The notes: generated from the sequence alone by a model not told the origin. Positions 7,744 to 16,316 are shown, counted from the first letter of the stretch. The stretch: 64,000 bases of DNA from an uncultured Collinsella sp. (GCA_937995345.1 CALKKS010000008.1:62001-126000); one strand, 5' to 3'. Translations and numbers: made by a program.

Positions 7744-9123
7744 CTAATGCACAAACATGCGCACGAATTTGTGCTTCCAGCTTGCGTAGGGCGCATACCG
7801 AAACGGCACGTCCAGCCAGGTTACCTTGTTCACGATGCTCTTCTTGTGGCTAAACGTATCGAAGCTCTCCCGGCCATGGTACTGCCCCATACCGCTCGCG
7901 CCCATGCCGCCAAAGCCCATATGGCTCGTAGCCAGATGCATGATGGTGTCGTTGACGCAGCCGCCGCCAAAGGGCACGTAGCGCACAAAGCGCTCCTGAA
8001 CTGCGCGATCCTGGCTAAAGATATACAGGGCCAGCGGCGTCGGGCGATCTGCAATAAACGCCTCGGCCTCATCCAGGCTCTCAAACGTCAGCACCGGCAA
8101 GATGGGACCGAAAATCTCTTCCTGCATCACGGCGTCCTCAGGCGCCACGCCGTCTAGGATCGTCGGCTCAATCTTGAGCGACGACTCGCGCGCGGTACCT
8201 CCAAGCACGACCTTATCGGGATCGATCAGCCCGCGCACGCGCGCAAAATGCTTGGCGTTGACGATATGGCCGTAGTCCTCGTTGTCGAGCGGGTGCTCGC
8301 CAAACATGCGGCGGACCTCTTCCTTGATGAGGCCCAACAGCTCATCGTGCACGCGCGCATCGACCAGCAGATAGTCGGGCGCTACACAGGTCTGGCCCAC
8401 GTTGAGCCACTTACCAAAGGCGATGCGGCGTGCCGCCACCTTCAAGTTTGCGGAGGCATCCACGATGCAGGGGCTCTTGCCGCCCAGCTCAAGTGTCACG
8501 GGTGTGAGGTTTTTGCTCGCGCGCTCCATGACGAGCTTGCCGACCGGAACGCTGCCGGTAAAGAAAATCTTATCCCAGCACTCATCGAGCAGTGCCTCGT
8601 TCTCGGCACGACCGCCCTCGACGACTGTCACCAGGCGCGGATCGAACGCTTCCTCGCAAATCTGTTTGAGCACGGCGCTCGACGCCGGCGCATAGGCACT
8701 CGGCTTGATGACCACGGTGTTGCCCGCAGCGAGCGCGCCGGCAAGCGGCTCGAGCGTCAGCAAAAACGGATAGTTCCAAGGCGCCATGATCAGCGTCACG
8801 CCATAGGGAACCGGCTGCGTCTTGCACACGCTAATGGCATTGGCAAGGTCACATGGACGCAGGTGCGCACGGCTCCATCGGACCACGTGCGCAATCTGAT
8901 GGCGAATCTCGGAAAGCGACGTGCCGATCTCGCACATATACGCCTCGTCATGCGACTTGCCCAAATCGGTCTTGAGCGCATGGGCGATATCGTCCTCGTG
9001 TGCCCGAACCGCATCGCGCAGGCGCATGAGCGCGCGGCGGCGAGCATCGACATCAAACGTGGCATGCGTCTTAAAATAGGCGCGCTGGCCGCTAACGATG
9101 CGCGCGATTTCCTCGGTGTTCAT
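7744..9123 (-). CDS. Aldehyde dehydrogenase, class 3-like
   Basis: This 459-residue NAD(P)-dependent aldehyde dehydrogenase probably oxidises aldehydes to acids. It carries MAPWNYPF (cofactor-binding region), the KPSAYAP block, FTGSVPVGK, the catalytic-base motif LELGGKSP and the nucleophile in GQTCVAPDY. The overall length and lack of a leader match the short class 3/YwdH-like group that acts on fatty and aromatic aldehydes. It begins 8 bp after the alcohol dehydrogenase gene stops, so the two form an operon able to interconvert alcohol, aldehyde and acid. The substrate is unknown. Confidence 0.9.
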   Translation of the reverse strand: MNTEEIARIVSGQRAYFKTHATFDVDARRRALMRLRDAVRAHEDDIAHALKTDLGKSHDEAYMCEIGTSLSEIRHQIAHVVRWSRAHLRPCDLANAISVCKTQPVPYGVTLIMAPWNYPFLLTLEPLAGALAAGNTVVIKPSAYAPASSAVLKQICEEAFDPRLVTVVEGGRAENEALLDECWDKIFFTGSVPVGKLVMERASKNLTPVTLELGGKSPCIVDASANLKVAARRIAFGKWLNVGQTCVAPDYLLVDARVHDELLGLIKEEVRRMFGEHPLDNEDYGHIVNAKHFARVRGLIDPDKVVLGGTARESSLKIEPTILDGVAPEDAVMQEEIFGPILPVLTFESLDEAEAFIADRPTPLALYIFSQDRAVQERFVRYVPFGGGCVNDTIMHLATSHMGFGGMGASGMGQYHGRESFDTFSHKKSIVNKVTWLDVPFRYAPYASWKHKFVRMFVH

Positions 9124-9131
9124 GGACCCTC

Positions 9132-10352
9132 CTAGTTCTCGTCCTCAAACATACCACCCGCGACGACCTCGTACATATGCTCGAGCTCCAAACGGTCCAT
9201 CAAAAGCGGGACAGGGTACAGCGGATTAGCTTCGGCATCGGCATGGGCCGCCATTTGCGGAATATCGGAGCGGCGAATACCCGAGATATATTTGGGGATC
9301 CCCAAGGCCTCGTTCATGCGATCGACCCAATCGATAAAGGCCTCGGCAGCCAAGCCGTCCTGCGCGTTAGCCGGCGCAATGCCCGCCATGCGAGCAAGAT
9401 CGGCAAGCTTAGGAGCAGCAGCATCGCCATAGGCGCGAAGCATGTGCGGCAGGATAATGGCGTTGGCCAAACCGTGCGGAATGCCGTATCGGCCACCCAG
9501 ACTGTGCGCGATGGCATGCACATATCCAACATAGGAGCGCGTAAATGCGACGCCCGCCTTATACGCCGCCGAAAGCATATTGCGACGCGCACGCATGTTG
9601 TCGCCATGCTCATAGGCCTCGAACAAATTGTCGTGGATGAGCTGAACCGCTTGGCGCGCCATCTTGCGCGTGTAGGGCGTGGTGCTGCGGCCGATAAACG
9701 CCTCGACGGCATGCGTCAGAGCATCCATACCCGTCTGCCCCGTAATGGAAGCCGGCAGCCCACGCGTAAACTCGGGGTCGTGGACCGCAAAGCGCGGGAT
9801 CAGCACAAAGTCGTTAATGGGGTACTTGTAGTGCGTCTCGTCATCGGTGATGACCGCGGCAAGCGTGACCTCGCTTCCCGTACCTGCCGTGGTGGGAACG
9901 GCGATGAGCAGCGGCAGGCGACGATGAATACGCAACAGGCCGCGCATCTTGTTGATGGGCTTATTTGGCTGTGCGATGCGTGCGCCCACGCCCTTGGCGC
10001 AGTCCATGGCAGAGCCGCCGCCAAAGCCGATAATGGCCTGGCAGGCGCTCTCGCGATACAGGGACGCCGCTTCCTCCACGTTTGAGACCGTGGGGTTCGC
10101 ACGCGTTTCGGCATAGACCGTAACGCCAATCCCCTGAGCCGTAAGCGCACGCTTGAGTGATGCCGTGAGTCCCAAACGAGCAATACCAGGGTCTGTCACG
10201 ATAAGGACCTTCTGGATCGAGCACTTTTGAAGCACCGCGGGCACATCCTCGGCATGCTCCAAAATGCGCGGCTCGGTATAGGGCAACACCGGCAATGCGA
10301 TACGAAAAACCGTTTGATACGTTCGGCACCAGGCACGACGGGCTAGATGCAT
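9132..10352 (-). CDS. Iron-containing alcohol dehydrogenase
   Basis: This 406-residue group III Fe-ADH has the nucleotide-binding GGGSAMDCAKG motif, the TTAGTGSE block and metal ligands in GMDALTHAVE, HAIAHSLGGRYGIPHG and nearby. The family reduces aldehydes or oxidises alcohols with NAD(P)H. The ATG at 10352 is chosen because AAGGAG precedes it; the open frame extends 27 codons further without a ribosome site. It is the first gene of the operon with the aldehyde dehydrogenase and is divergent from the rubrerythrin gene. Confidence 0.9.
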   Translation of the reverse strand: MHLARRAWCRTYQTVFRIALPVLPYTEPRILEHAEDVPAVLQKCSIQKVLIVTDPGIARLGLTASLKRALTAQGIGVTVYAETRANPTVSNVEEAASLYRESACQAIIGFGGGSAMDCAKGVGARIAQPNKPINKMRGLLRIHRRLPLLIAVPTTAGTGSEVTLAAVITDDETHYKYPINDFVLIPRFAVHDPEFTRGLPASITGQTGMDALTHAVEAFIGRSTTPYTRKMARQAVQLIHDNLFEAYEHGDNMRARRNMLSAAYKAGVAFTRSYVGYVHAIAHSLGGRYGIPHGLANAIILPHMLRAYGDAAAPKLADLARMAGIAPANAQDGLAAEAFIDWVDRMNEALGIPKYISGIRRSDIPQMAAHADAEANPLYPVPLLMDRLELEHMYEVVAGGMFEDEN

Positions 10353-10496
10353 AAAGGAAACTCCTTCATTTGTTGATAGGTCAACATTCGCTCGACCGAT
10401 TGTACTCATCGGAGGACGCAAGCGGCCTGGCAATCGTTAATCAATCAACATCTTCACATGCTCAAAACTATTTATTAAAAATCATTCCTAATAGGC

Positions 10497-10572
10497 TTCA
10501 CATTTGGTTGCATTTATGGATAATAGAACTCGTCAAGACGCACGTCCGGAGAGGGCCCTTACGGGACCGGAC
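10497..10572 (+). promoter_or_regulatory. Probable rubrerythrin promoter and leader hairpin
   Basis: TTCACA (10497) and TAATAG (10521) are spaced 18 bp and form a plausible promoter. An AT-rich patch just upstream (10471-10494) contains AATCATT and could be an iron- or peroxide-responsive operator, which is speculative. The transcript would carry a strong GTCCGG/CCGGAC hairpin (10544-10572) before the ribosome site. Confidence 0.35.
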
Positions 10573-10608
10573 GAGCGCACCATCGCCATCGATCGAAAGG
10601 ATCGAATT

Positions 10609-11169
10609 ATGAAGTTTGTTTGCCCCGTTTGCGGTTATGTGGAAGAGTTCGACGGCGACCAGCTGCCCGAGGATTTCAAGTGCCCCCAGTGCGGCGTTCC
10701 CGGTTCTCGTTTCTTGAAGCAGGAGGAGGGTCAGCTCGAGTGGGCTGCCGAGCACGTCGTGGGCGTCGCCAAGATGGAGGGCGTCTCCGAGGACATCGTT
10801 GCTGACCTGCGCGCCAACTTTGAGGGCGAGTGCTCCGAGGTCGGTATGTACCTGGCCATGGCTCGCGTTGCTCATCGCGAGGGTTATCCCGAGATCGGCC
10901 TGTACTGGGAGAAGGCTGCCCACGAGGAGGCCGAGCATGCCGCCAAGTTCGCCGAGCTCCTGGGCGAGGTCGTGACCGACTCCACCAAGAAGAACCTCGA
11001 GATGCGCGTTGAGGCCGAGAATGGCGCCACCGCCGGCAAGACCGATCTTGCCAAGCGCGCCAAGGCCGCTGGCCTCGATGCCATCCACGACACCGTGCAC
11101 GAGATGGCTCGCGACGAGGCTCGCCACGGCAAGGCTTTCGCCGGTCTGCTCAAGCGCTACTTTGGCTAA
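10609..11169 (+). CDS. Rubrerythrin (N-terminal rubredoxin domain, C-terminal ferritin-like domain)
   Basis: This 186-residue non-haem iron protein reduces peroxide in anaerobes. The rubredoxin-type site CPVCGY and CPQCGVPG lies at residues 4-31, followed by a four-helix ferritin-like domain with EXXH-type motifs (ECSEVGMYLAMARVAHREG, EEAEHAAKF, EARHGKAF). The order rubredoxin first, diiron second, is that of reverse rubrerythrins. GAAAGGAT precedes ATG 10609; the upstream in-frame ATG at 10516 is not supported. It is a monocistronic gene followed by a strong terminator, with biased codons suggesting high expression. Confidence 0.92.
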   Translation: MKFVCPVCGYVEEFDGDQLPEDFKCPQCGVPGSRFLKQEEGQLEWAAEHVVGVAKMEGVSEDIVADLRANFEGECSEVGMYLAMARVAHREGYPEIGLYWEKAAHEEAEHAAKFAELLGEVVTDSTKKNLEMRVEAENGATAGKTDLAKRAKAAGLDAIHDTVHEMARDEARHGKAFAGLLKRYFG

Positions 11170-11202
11170 GCCAGCCGCCTGAGAGATAATCTCTAGCTCG
11201 AT

Positions 11203-11235
11203 AAGGCCCGGACCGTATCGGTTCGGGCCTTTTTG
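11203..11235 (+). terminator. Rho-independent terminator of rubrerythrin
   Basis: AAGGCCCGGACC pairs with GGTTCGGGCCTT and is followed by a T run, 34 bp after the stop codon. Confidence 0.85.
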
Positions 11236-11299
11236 TGTCTCGAAGACTCGTTAACGCCCTGAAATAGGACCGCCTTAGGCATCGGTTTCTCGTCAAAAA

Positions 11300-11422
11300 C
11301 TAAGTGAGTAGACTTTTTGGAACTTGCCGAGCACACCATCCATATTGCTTTATAAAGCCGCAGGTAAATGACTTGTTGCAAAACAGCCTGGTCGCCAAAG
11401 TGCCAAAAGTCTACTCACTTAG
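11300..11422. repeat. Inverted-repeat element, family 1, copy 2 (123 bp)
   Basis: It has the same ends as the copy at 1270: CTAAGTGAGTAGACTTTT on the left and its complement on the right, perfect over 18 bp. The interior matches copy 3 closely, including GCCTGGTCGCCAAAG and CCGCAGGTA. Its right end overlaps the last codons of the minus-strand gene that stops at 11411: the element supplies that gene's Leu-Ser-Glu-stop. Confidence 0.87.
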
Positions 11423-12538
11423 AACCGCAGCCGTCCACGATCGAGCTGTTTTGTGTCTAACGGGCATCTTTCCGTCGATTACTCCCAATTTTGTCCAGTC
11501 AACGAATAGTTCAGACCGGAGCAATGCCTCAGCCCTTTGCTCATCTGAGCTTTTATCACGATATTCAGCATCGAGCATCCTGCATACGGCCTTAACGATC
11601 GCGCGGAATCTATCCTCATCGGATATCTGTCTGTGTGTCAGGAGAAGTACATCGTAGCCCATGGTCTGAAGCGCCGTCATGCGGTCAGCGTCACGCAAGC
11701 CATCCCCTGCGCGTCCGTGCGAGGCCTTTCCCTGACATTCAATGGCCACCTGTCGCCTGCCGTCCGGCGAAGACAGAAGTAGGTCGATATATACACGGGA
11801 CTTTCCCACTATCGCTCGAGCACTTGTGCTTAGCGTCACTTCGACATTGAGCTCTATGCCGCAAAAACCTTCACCTCCCAGGGCTCGCGGCAGTCCAAGC
11901 AACAAATACGCCTCGACCTCAAAAGGCGACGCGGCGCCCAATGGAACGAGCTGCGTTACCGCCATAAATCTATTGCCGTAACGCATCCCGCAAACATCTG
12001 AACAAAAACGGTCAAGGTCTCTGCCCAAAACCAAAGCGTCTCGACGCCATAAATTTGAAGCGGTACCGTCCTCGGACGGGCAGCGCACCCAACCGAACGT
12101 TGTCGAAATCGCGCCCGAATCAATTGCACGCGTAAGCTCCGCCTCAAGTGCCGCCGGCAGAGCGCACACCGCAAACAAGCCACACATCTCCGCCAATACC
12201 AAAAGAAGCTGAAGATCCGTCAGATGCCGCGACATAATGAATGCCGTCAGTAGAGGAGACGTAACCAAAAACCCATGCTCCGTTTCCAGCACGGATTCCC
12301 TGGGGAGCTCACCAAGGAACAGCCGCTGCCTAATGCTGGCAGGGCAAGTCCGTTTGTTTCTCGTCCGAACCAATGTATACAACGGAAAACCGAGCGCAAC
12401 CGCAGCCGTCGGGTTACGGGCGAGGTCATATCGCTGCCGGTCTTCTTCCGGTCGCGGAAGCGGCGGACACAAAGCACGCACTTGAGGGGGCAAACGCCAG
12501 TACCTAAAAGCCGATATGTCACAAAGCAGATCCTTCAT
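11411..12538 (-). CDS. Hypothetical protein with C-terminal PD-(D/E)XK-like nuclease domain
   Basis: This roughly 375-residue protein belongs to a type I have seen in Coriobacteria but cannot name. The N-terminal half contains FRYWRLPP and resembles AbiEi-type antitoxin/regulator proteins only loosely. The C-terminal part has VYIDLLLSS, then VAIECQGK, then a DADRMTALQTMGYDVL stretch. Asp followed by Glu-x-Gln/Lys is the pattern of DUF559/Vsr-like endonuclease folds. The final Leu-Ser-Glu-stop is encoded by repeat element copy 2. There is no Shine-Dalgarno before ATG 12538 (or GTG 12544), so it may be leaderless. GC content is lower than its neighbours, and it lies between two direct copies of the element. 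Confidence 0.65.
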   Translation of the reverse strand: MKDLLCDISAFRYWRLPPQVRALCPPLPRPEEDRQRYDLARNPTAAVALGFPLYTLVRTRNKRTCPASIRQRLFLGELPRESVLETEHGFLVTSPLLTAFIMSRHLTDLQLLLVLAEMCGLFAVCALPAALEAELTRAIDSGAISTTFGWVRCPSEDGTASNLWRRDALVLGRDLDRFCSDVCGMRYGNRFMAVTQLVPLGAASPFEVEAYLLLGLPRALGGEGFCGIELNVEVTLSTSARAIVGKSRVYIDLLLSSPDGRRQVAIECQGKASHGRAGDGLRDADRMTALQTMGYDVLLLTHRQISDEDRFRAIVKAVCRMLDAEYRDKSSDEQRAEALLRSELFVDWTKLGVIDGKMPVRHKTARSWTAAVLSE

Positions 12539-12621
12539 AGGCACAGGAAAACACGAATTTCAACCCAGCCTGTCTCGCATTGGCGCGAACGCACCGAAAA
12601 TGGCGCCGAACGGACCGCTAA

Positions 12622-12694
12622 GTTTTCAACAGCCCTCCCCAACTGGCCAAAAGCTTGCCAAGAACTGGACGGGGCCCTGTTGAAAACCCCATTT
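12622..12694. repeat. Long hairpin in the nuclease-gene upstream region
   Basis: GTTTTCAACAGCCC (12622-12635) is the inverse of GGGCCCTGTTGAAAAC (12672-12687) and is followed by seven T residues on the plus strand. It could terminate plus-strand transcription or form part of the leader of the minus-strand nuclease gene. It abuts repeat element copy 3. Confidence 0.5.
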
Positions 12695-12719
12695 TTTTCT
12701 CGTGCGGAAGCTTTGCGCG

Positions 12720-12842
12720 GCAAGTGAGTAGACTTTTTGGAACATCCCGAGCAGACAAGTCATCCTGCTTTTCAAAACCGCAGGTAGATAGCTTGTTACA
12801 AAACTGCCTGGTCGCCAAAGTTCCAAAAGCCTACTCACTTAG
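12720..12842. repeat. Inverted-repeat element, family 1, copy 3 (123 bp)
   Basis: The left end is AAGTGAGTAGACTTTTTGG and the right end CCTACTCACTTAG. The interior is about 80% identical to copy 2 and in the same orientation. Its right end provides the TAA stop codon of pdxR (12839-12841). The outermost two left bases diverge from the CT of the other copies. Confidence 0.85.
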
Positions 12843-14269
12843 GTTGCAGAGTGCCCCATTAGCTGCAATTCCAAGGTTGTTAGCACTTTTGGACTCAGAT
12901 CGTCATACTGAACAAGAATTTGACTTGAGCTTTCAGGGACAGATGCGCCATCGGCACACCAATAACAGTCACTGATATCGATGAACGGGATGCTTAAGCG
13001 CGTAAGGGTCCGCATAAAAGAGCTTCCACCCGTGTCACGCTCCACAGCCACGACGCAGTAAAGACCCGCGTCTGCATGCTCGATCGAGACTTCCCCTGCC
13101 GGAAACGTTTTCCGTACAAGCGCCGCCAGGCCATCACGCGCCTCGCGAGCACGAACGCGCACGCGGTTCACATGTCGCTCGTAATCACCCGATTCCAGCA
13201 AGCGAGCCAAAGCGACCTGGTCAACAGAACTCACCGACGAGGCGTAAAAACCAAGGTTGCGCCTAAACCGTTCCATCAGCTCATCAGGCAGCACCATGTA
13301 CGCTAGACGCAACGCCGACGACAGACTTTTTGAAAAGGTGTTGGTGTAGATGACCGATTGGGCGGCATCGATTGACGCGAGCGCGGGAATCGGCTTGCCG
13401 GCAAGGCGAAACTCGCAATCAAAGTCATCTTCGATGAGATACCGATCCGACTGCTCGGCAGCCCAGCTCAGCAGTGCGTAGCGACGCGCAATGCTCGTCA
13501 CAAGGCCGGTCGGATACTGATGGGACGGCATCAGGTGAAGGACATCGGTCCCGGTTTTCTGCAGAGCGCTCAAGTCCACGCCCTCACCGTCCAACGGGAT
13601 ATGACGCACTTCGCAACCCATAGCCTGATAGATGCGCGTCAGGCGCAGATAGCCCGGATCCTCAACGGCATACACCTTGTCGGCCCCAAGCAACTGAACC
13701 AACATGGTATCAAGCAGCTGGGCGCCCGCACCGATAACAATGTTGTTGGGGTCGACATTCATACCCCTCGTCCCGCGTAGATGGTGCGCAATCGCACGTC
13801 GCAGCCGAGCGGTGCCCTGCGCCGGCGCGGGCGAAAAGATTTCACGTTCGTCTTCGGACGTCAGTGTCGCCCGTAGCGCGCTTTGCCAAAGCCGCGCTGC
13901 CTCCAAGGCGGAAGGAGAAAGCGCATCGAATCGCTCGACCTGTCCGTTGACATCATGCGCGCTGGGGCCCACGGAGGCGGAATCTCGGTCGATGCCCTCC
14001 GCAGCCGAAGCCAAAACCGGCGCATCCGGAAGTTCGCACGCGTAGTAACCACGGCGCGGCTTTGAGCAAATATAGCCCTCGGCAAGCAACTGGCTATATG
14101 CATTCTCGATGGTAATGACACTGATTCCCAGATGACTCGCAAAGGCGCGCTTAGATGGCAGATGCTCCCCCGCCGCAATGCGCCCGGCAACAATATCATC
14201 TCGAATTTGCTGGTAAACATACTCATAGAGCGATGCTTCACCGCGTTGTTCCAAACTGTAGTCAAGCAT
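12839..14269 (-). CDS. pdxR: MocR-family regulator PdxR (GntR HTH fused to aminotransferase-like domain)
   Basis: This 476-residue protein has an N-terminal GntR winged helix (LPSKRAFASHLGISVITIENAYSQL, residues about 36-60) joined to a class I aminotransferase-fold domain. In the latter DPGYLR, SHQYPTGLVTS and the NTFSKSLSSALRL lysine region bind PLP. Divergent orientation to pdxS-pdxT identifies it as the PLP-sensing regulator of vitamin B6 synthesis, as in other Gram-positives. ATG 14269 is preceded by AGGTGG; the longer frame start at 14302 has no ribosome site. The stop codon is donated by repeat element copy 3. Confidence 0.85.
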   Translation of the reverse strand: MLDYSLEQRGEASLYEYVYQQIRDDIVAGRIAAGEHLPSKRAFASHLGISVITIENAYSQLLAEGYICSKPRRGYYACELPDAPVLASAAEGIDRDSASVGPSAHDVNGQVERFDALSPSALEAARLWQSALRATLTSEDEREIFSPAPAQGTARLRRAIAHHLRGTRGMNVDPNNIVIGAGAQLLDTMLVQLLGADKVYAVEDPGYLRLTRIYQAMGCEVRHIPLDGEGVDLSALQKTGTDVLHLMPSHQYPTGLVTSIARRYALLSWAAEQSDRYLIEDDFDCEFRLAGKPIPALASIDAAQSVIYTNTFSKSLSSALRLAYMVLPDELMERFRRNLGFYASSVSSVDQVALARLLESGDYERHVNRVRVRAREARDGLAALVRKTFPAGEVSIEHADAGLYCVVAVERDTGGSSFMRTLTRLSIPFIDISDCYWCADGASVPESSSQILVQYDDLSPKVLTTLELQLMGHSAT

Positions 14270-14414
14270 GGGTTCGCCACCTGGCCTTATCGTATCATTC
14301 AATCTGGTATTAGTCTGACCTTGTTATTATCTCGAAAACTGAGTATTTCGCCATACCCAGCTCCCCGATAGGATGTTCCGTCAAGCAATACACATGCCAA
14401 CCAAGGGAGCAACC
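14270..14414. promoter_or_regulatory. Divergent pdxR-pdxS control region
   Basis: This 145-bp intergenic segment separates the divergent regulator and synthase genes and is AT-rich near 14310-14350. It should hold both promoters and the PdxR operator. I could not define exact boxes by eye. Confidence 0.4.
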
Positions 14415-15305
14415 ATGGCAGAACAGACCAGCAAGGCCGATCGCGTTAAACTCAACCGCGAGCTCGCGCAGATGCTCAAGGGCGGCGTCATCATGGACGT
14501 CACCACGCCCGAGCAGGCACGCATCGCCGAAGAGGCGGGCGCCTGCGCCGTCATGGCACTCGAGCGCATCCCGGCCGACATCCGTGCCGCAGGCGGCGTC
14601 TCGCGCATGAGTGACCCCAAGATGATCAAGGGCATTCAAGAGGCCGTCTCCATCCCCGTCATGGCCAAGTGCCGCATCGGTCACATTGTCGAGGCGCAGG
14701 TCCTGCAGGCCATCGAGATCGATTACATCGATGAGTCCGAGGTCCTCTCCCCTGCCGACGATGTCTACCATATCGACAAGACCCAGTTTGACGTGCCGTT
14801 TGTCTGCGGCGCCCGCGACCTGGGCGAGGCGTTACGCCGTGTTGCCGAGGGCGCCACGATGATTCGCACCAAGGGCGAGCCGGGCACGGGCGACGTCGTC
14901 CAGGCTGTGCGTCACATGCGCAAAATCCAAAAGCAGATCCGCGACATTGTTGCATTACGCGATGATGAGCTCTTTGAGGCAGCCAAGCAACTGCAGGTTC
15001 CGGTCGAGCTGGTCCGCGAGGTCCATGCCACAGGCAAGCTTCCCGTCGTGAACTTTGCCGCCGGCGGCGTAGCGACCCCCGCCGACGCCGCGCTGATGAT
15101 GCAGCTGGGTGCCGAGGGCGTCTTTGTCGGCTCGGGCATCTTTAAGAGCGGCAACCCCGCCAAGCGCGCCGCCGCCATCGTTAAGGCCGTGGCAAACTTC
15201 ACCGACGCCAAACTCATCGCTGAGCTTTCGGAGGACCTGGGCGAGGCTATGGTGGGCATCAACGCCGACGAGATCGAGATCATCATGGAGGAGCGCGGGC
15301 GCTAG
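14415..15305 (+). CDS. pdxS: Pyridoxal 5'-phosphate synthase subunit PdxS
   Basis: This 296-residue PdxS makes PLP from ribose 5-phosphate, glyceraldehyde 3-phosphate and PdxT-derived ammonia in a dodecameric complex. Signature stretches are GGVIMDV, ACAVMALERIPADIR, PVMAKCRIGH (active-site lysine), DYIDESEVL, GARDLGEALRR, MIRTKGEPGTG, FAAGGVATPADAA and GVFVGSGIFKS. AAGGGAG before ATG 14415 fixes the start, not the upstream ATG at 14373. pdxT follows after 20 bp. Confidence 0.97.
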   Translation: MAEQTSKADRVKLNRELAQMLKGGVIMDVTTPEQARIAEEAGACAVMALERIPADIRAAGGVSRMSDPKMIKGIQEAVSIPVMAKCRIGHIVEAQVLQAIEIDYIDESEVLSPADDVYHIDKTQFDVPFVCGARDLGEALRRVAEGATMIRTKGEPGTGDVVQAVRHMRKIQKQIRDIVALRDDELFEAAKQLQVPVELVREVHATGKLPVVNFAAGGVATPADAALMMQLGAEGVFVGSGIFKSGNPAKRAAAIVKAVANFTDAKLIAELSEDLGEAMVGINADEIEIIMEERGR

Positions 15306-15325
15306 TCCGGTAGAAAGGATCGCAC

Positions 15326-15913
15326 ATGAGCGATTACGCAGACCAGACGGTCGCCGTGCTGGCGGTCCAAGGTGCTTTTGCCGAGCACGAGGCGAGGCTG
15401 TCCGAGCTGGGCGCACGTTGTATTGAGCTAAGGCAGGTGGCTGATTTGAAGCAGGACTTTGACCGTCTAGTACTTCCCGGCGGCGAGTCTACCGTTCAAG
15501 GGAAGCTGCTTGATGAGTTGGGCATGCTCGAGGAGCTTCGTACCCGCATCGCTGAAGGTATGCCTGTATTGGGAACTTGCGCCGGCTTGATTCTGCTGGC
15601 GCGCGACCTTGCTGCCCACGACGATAAGGGGACGCCGCGCCTGGCAACCATGGATGTGCTCGTCGAGCGCAATGCCTATGGCAGACAGCTCGGCAGCTTT
15701 CGCACTCAAGGACCTGTCGCCGGCATCGACGGTGAAGTGCCGCTGACGTTTATCCGCGCGCCCCGCATCGTCGAGGTCCACGGCGACGCTAAGGCCTTGG
15801 CAGAGGTCGATGGCCGCGTCGTCGCCGCCCGCCAGGGCAACCAGCTCGGCGTAACCTTCCACCCCGAACTCGATGAAGACACCCGCCTCCACGAACTGTT
15901 CCTACAAATGTAG
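15326..15913 (+). CDS. pdxT: Pyridoxal 5'-phosphate synthase glutaminase subunit PdxT
   Basis: This 195-residue class I glutaminase supplies ammonia to PdxS. It shows VLAVQGAFAEH at the N-terminus, LPGGEST, the catalytic cysteine in GTCAG, the LGSFRTQG block and the catalytic His-Glu in FHPEL. AAAGGAT precedes ATG 15326. It is the second gene of the pdxST operon controlled by the divergent pdxR. A hairpin repeat follows 24 bp after the stop. Confidence 0.95.
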   Translation: MSDYADQTVAVLAVQGAFAEHEARLSELGARCIELRQVADLKQDFDRLVLPGGESTVQGKLLDELGMLEELRTRIAEGMPVLGTCAGLILLARDLAAHDDKGTPRLATMDVLVERNAYGRQLGSFRTQGPVAGIDGEVPLTFIRAPRIVEVHGDAKALAEVDGRVVAARQGNQLGVTFHPELDEDTRLHELFLQM

Positions 15914-15936
15914 GCATCGAAATCAACAAACGAAAC

Positions 15937-16000
15937 GAGAGCGGATAATCTCCCACTTCAAGCTTGGATGCAGGCTCAAACCGGGAGATTATCCACTCTC
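15937..16000. repeat. Inverted repeat downstream of pdxT
   Basis: GAGAGCGGATAATCTCCC (15937-15954) is almost the perfect inverse of GGGAGATTATCCACTCTC (15983-16000), 17 of 18 bases, around a 28-bp loop. There is no T tract. It is the first of three repeat structures packed into the roughly 400-bp geneless stretch 15914-16316. Confidence 0.75.
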
Positions 16001-16084
16001 ATGCTATGTAGTCATTGGGGTCGCTCTTAAACGACTACTCAAACAAGAACGTTCCCAACGACTACATTGCGATAGACAACCACG

Positions 16085-16133
16085 TTTGCCCAGATAAAAC
16101 CGACCAAAATAAACCTGTCCCTTTTTGGCAGGT
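16085..16133. repeat. Half copy of the CAAAATAAACCTGTCCC repeat
   Basis: About 49 bp match one half of the inverted repeat at 36673-36774: a CCCAGATAAAAC block, then CAAAATAAACCTGTCCC, then TTTTTGGCAGGT. Here only a single arm is present. This is evidence that the unit disperses in the genome as well as being a local hairpin. Confidence 0.7.
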
Positions 16134-16167
16134 TTTGATCAAGGCAACGCCGATGTTTTGGCAACGC

Positions 16168-16314
16168 CAGCGAGCGCCGCCCAGGGCGAACAAGTTGGCA
16201 TGAAAAAGGCAAGGCATAGACCTTCTGGTCATGCCTTGCCTTTTGAATGACAAATTGTCGCCCTGGGTGGCGCGCAGCGTCAACTAGTTACGCGGTTTGG
16301 TAAAACCGCGTAAC
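16168..16314. repeat. Structured two-hairpin element, family 2, copy A
   Basis: It opens with CAGCGA. A long outer stem (GCGCCGCCCAGGGCGA region against TCGCCCTGGGTGGCGC) encloses an inner hairpin AAAGGCAAGGCAT/ATGCCTTGCCTTTT with a GACCTTCTGGTC tip. GCAGCGTCAA follows, then a perfect 12-bp terminal hairpin GTTACGCGGTTT with a GGTA loop (16287-16314). The end lies 2 bp from the stop codon of the minus-strand gene at 16317. See copies B (17888) and C (45345). Confidence 0.8.
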
Positions 16315-16316
16315 CC

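Noticed and set aside
12655..12975. Open frames running through family 1 elements (for example 12655-12975 and 11304-11657)
   Set aside because: Frames in copies 2 and 3 give similar peptides only because the element DNA is similar. They have no ribosome site and the frame differs in copy 1.
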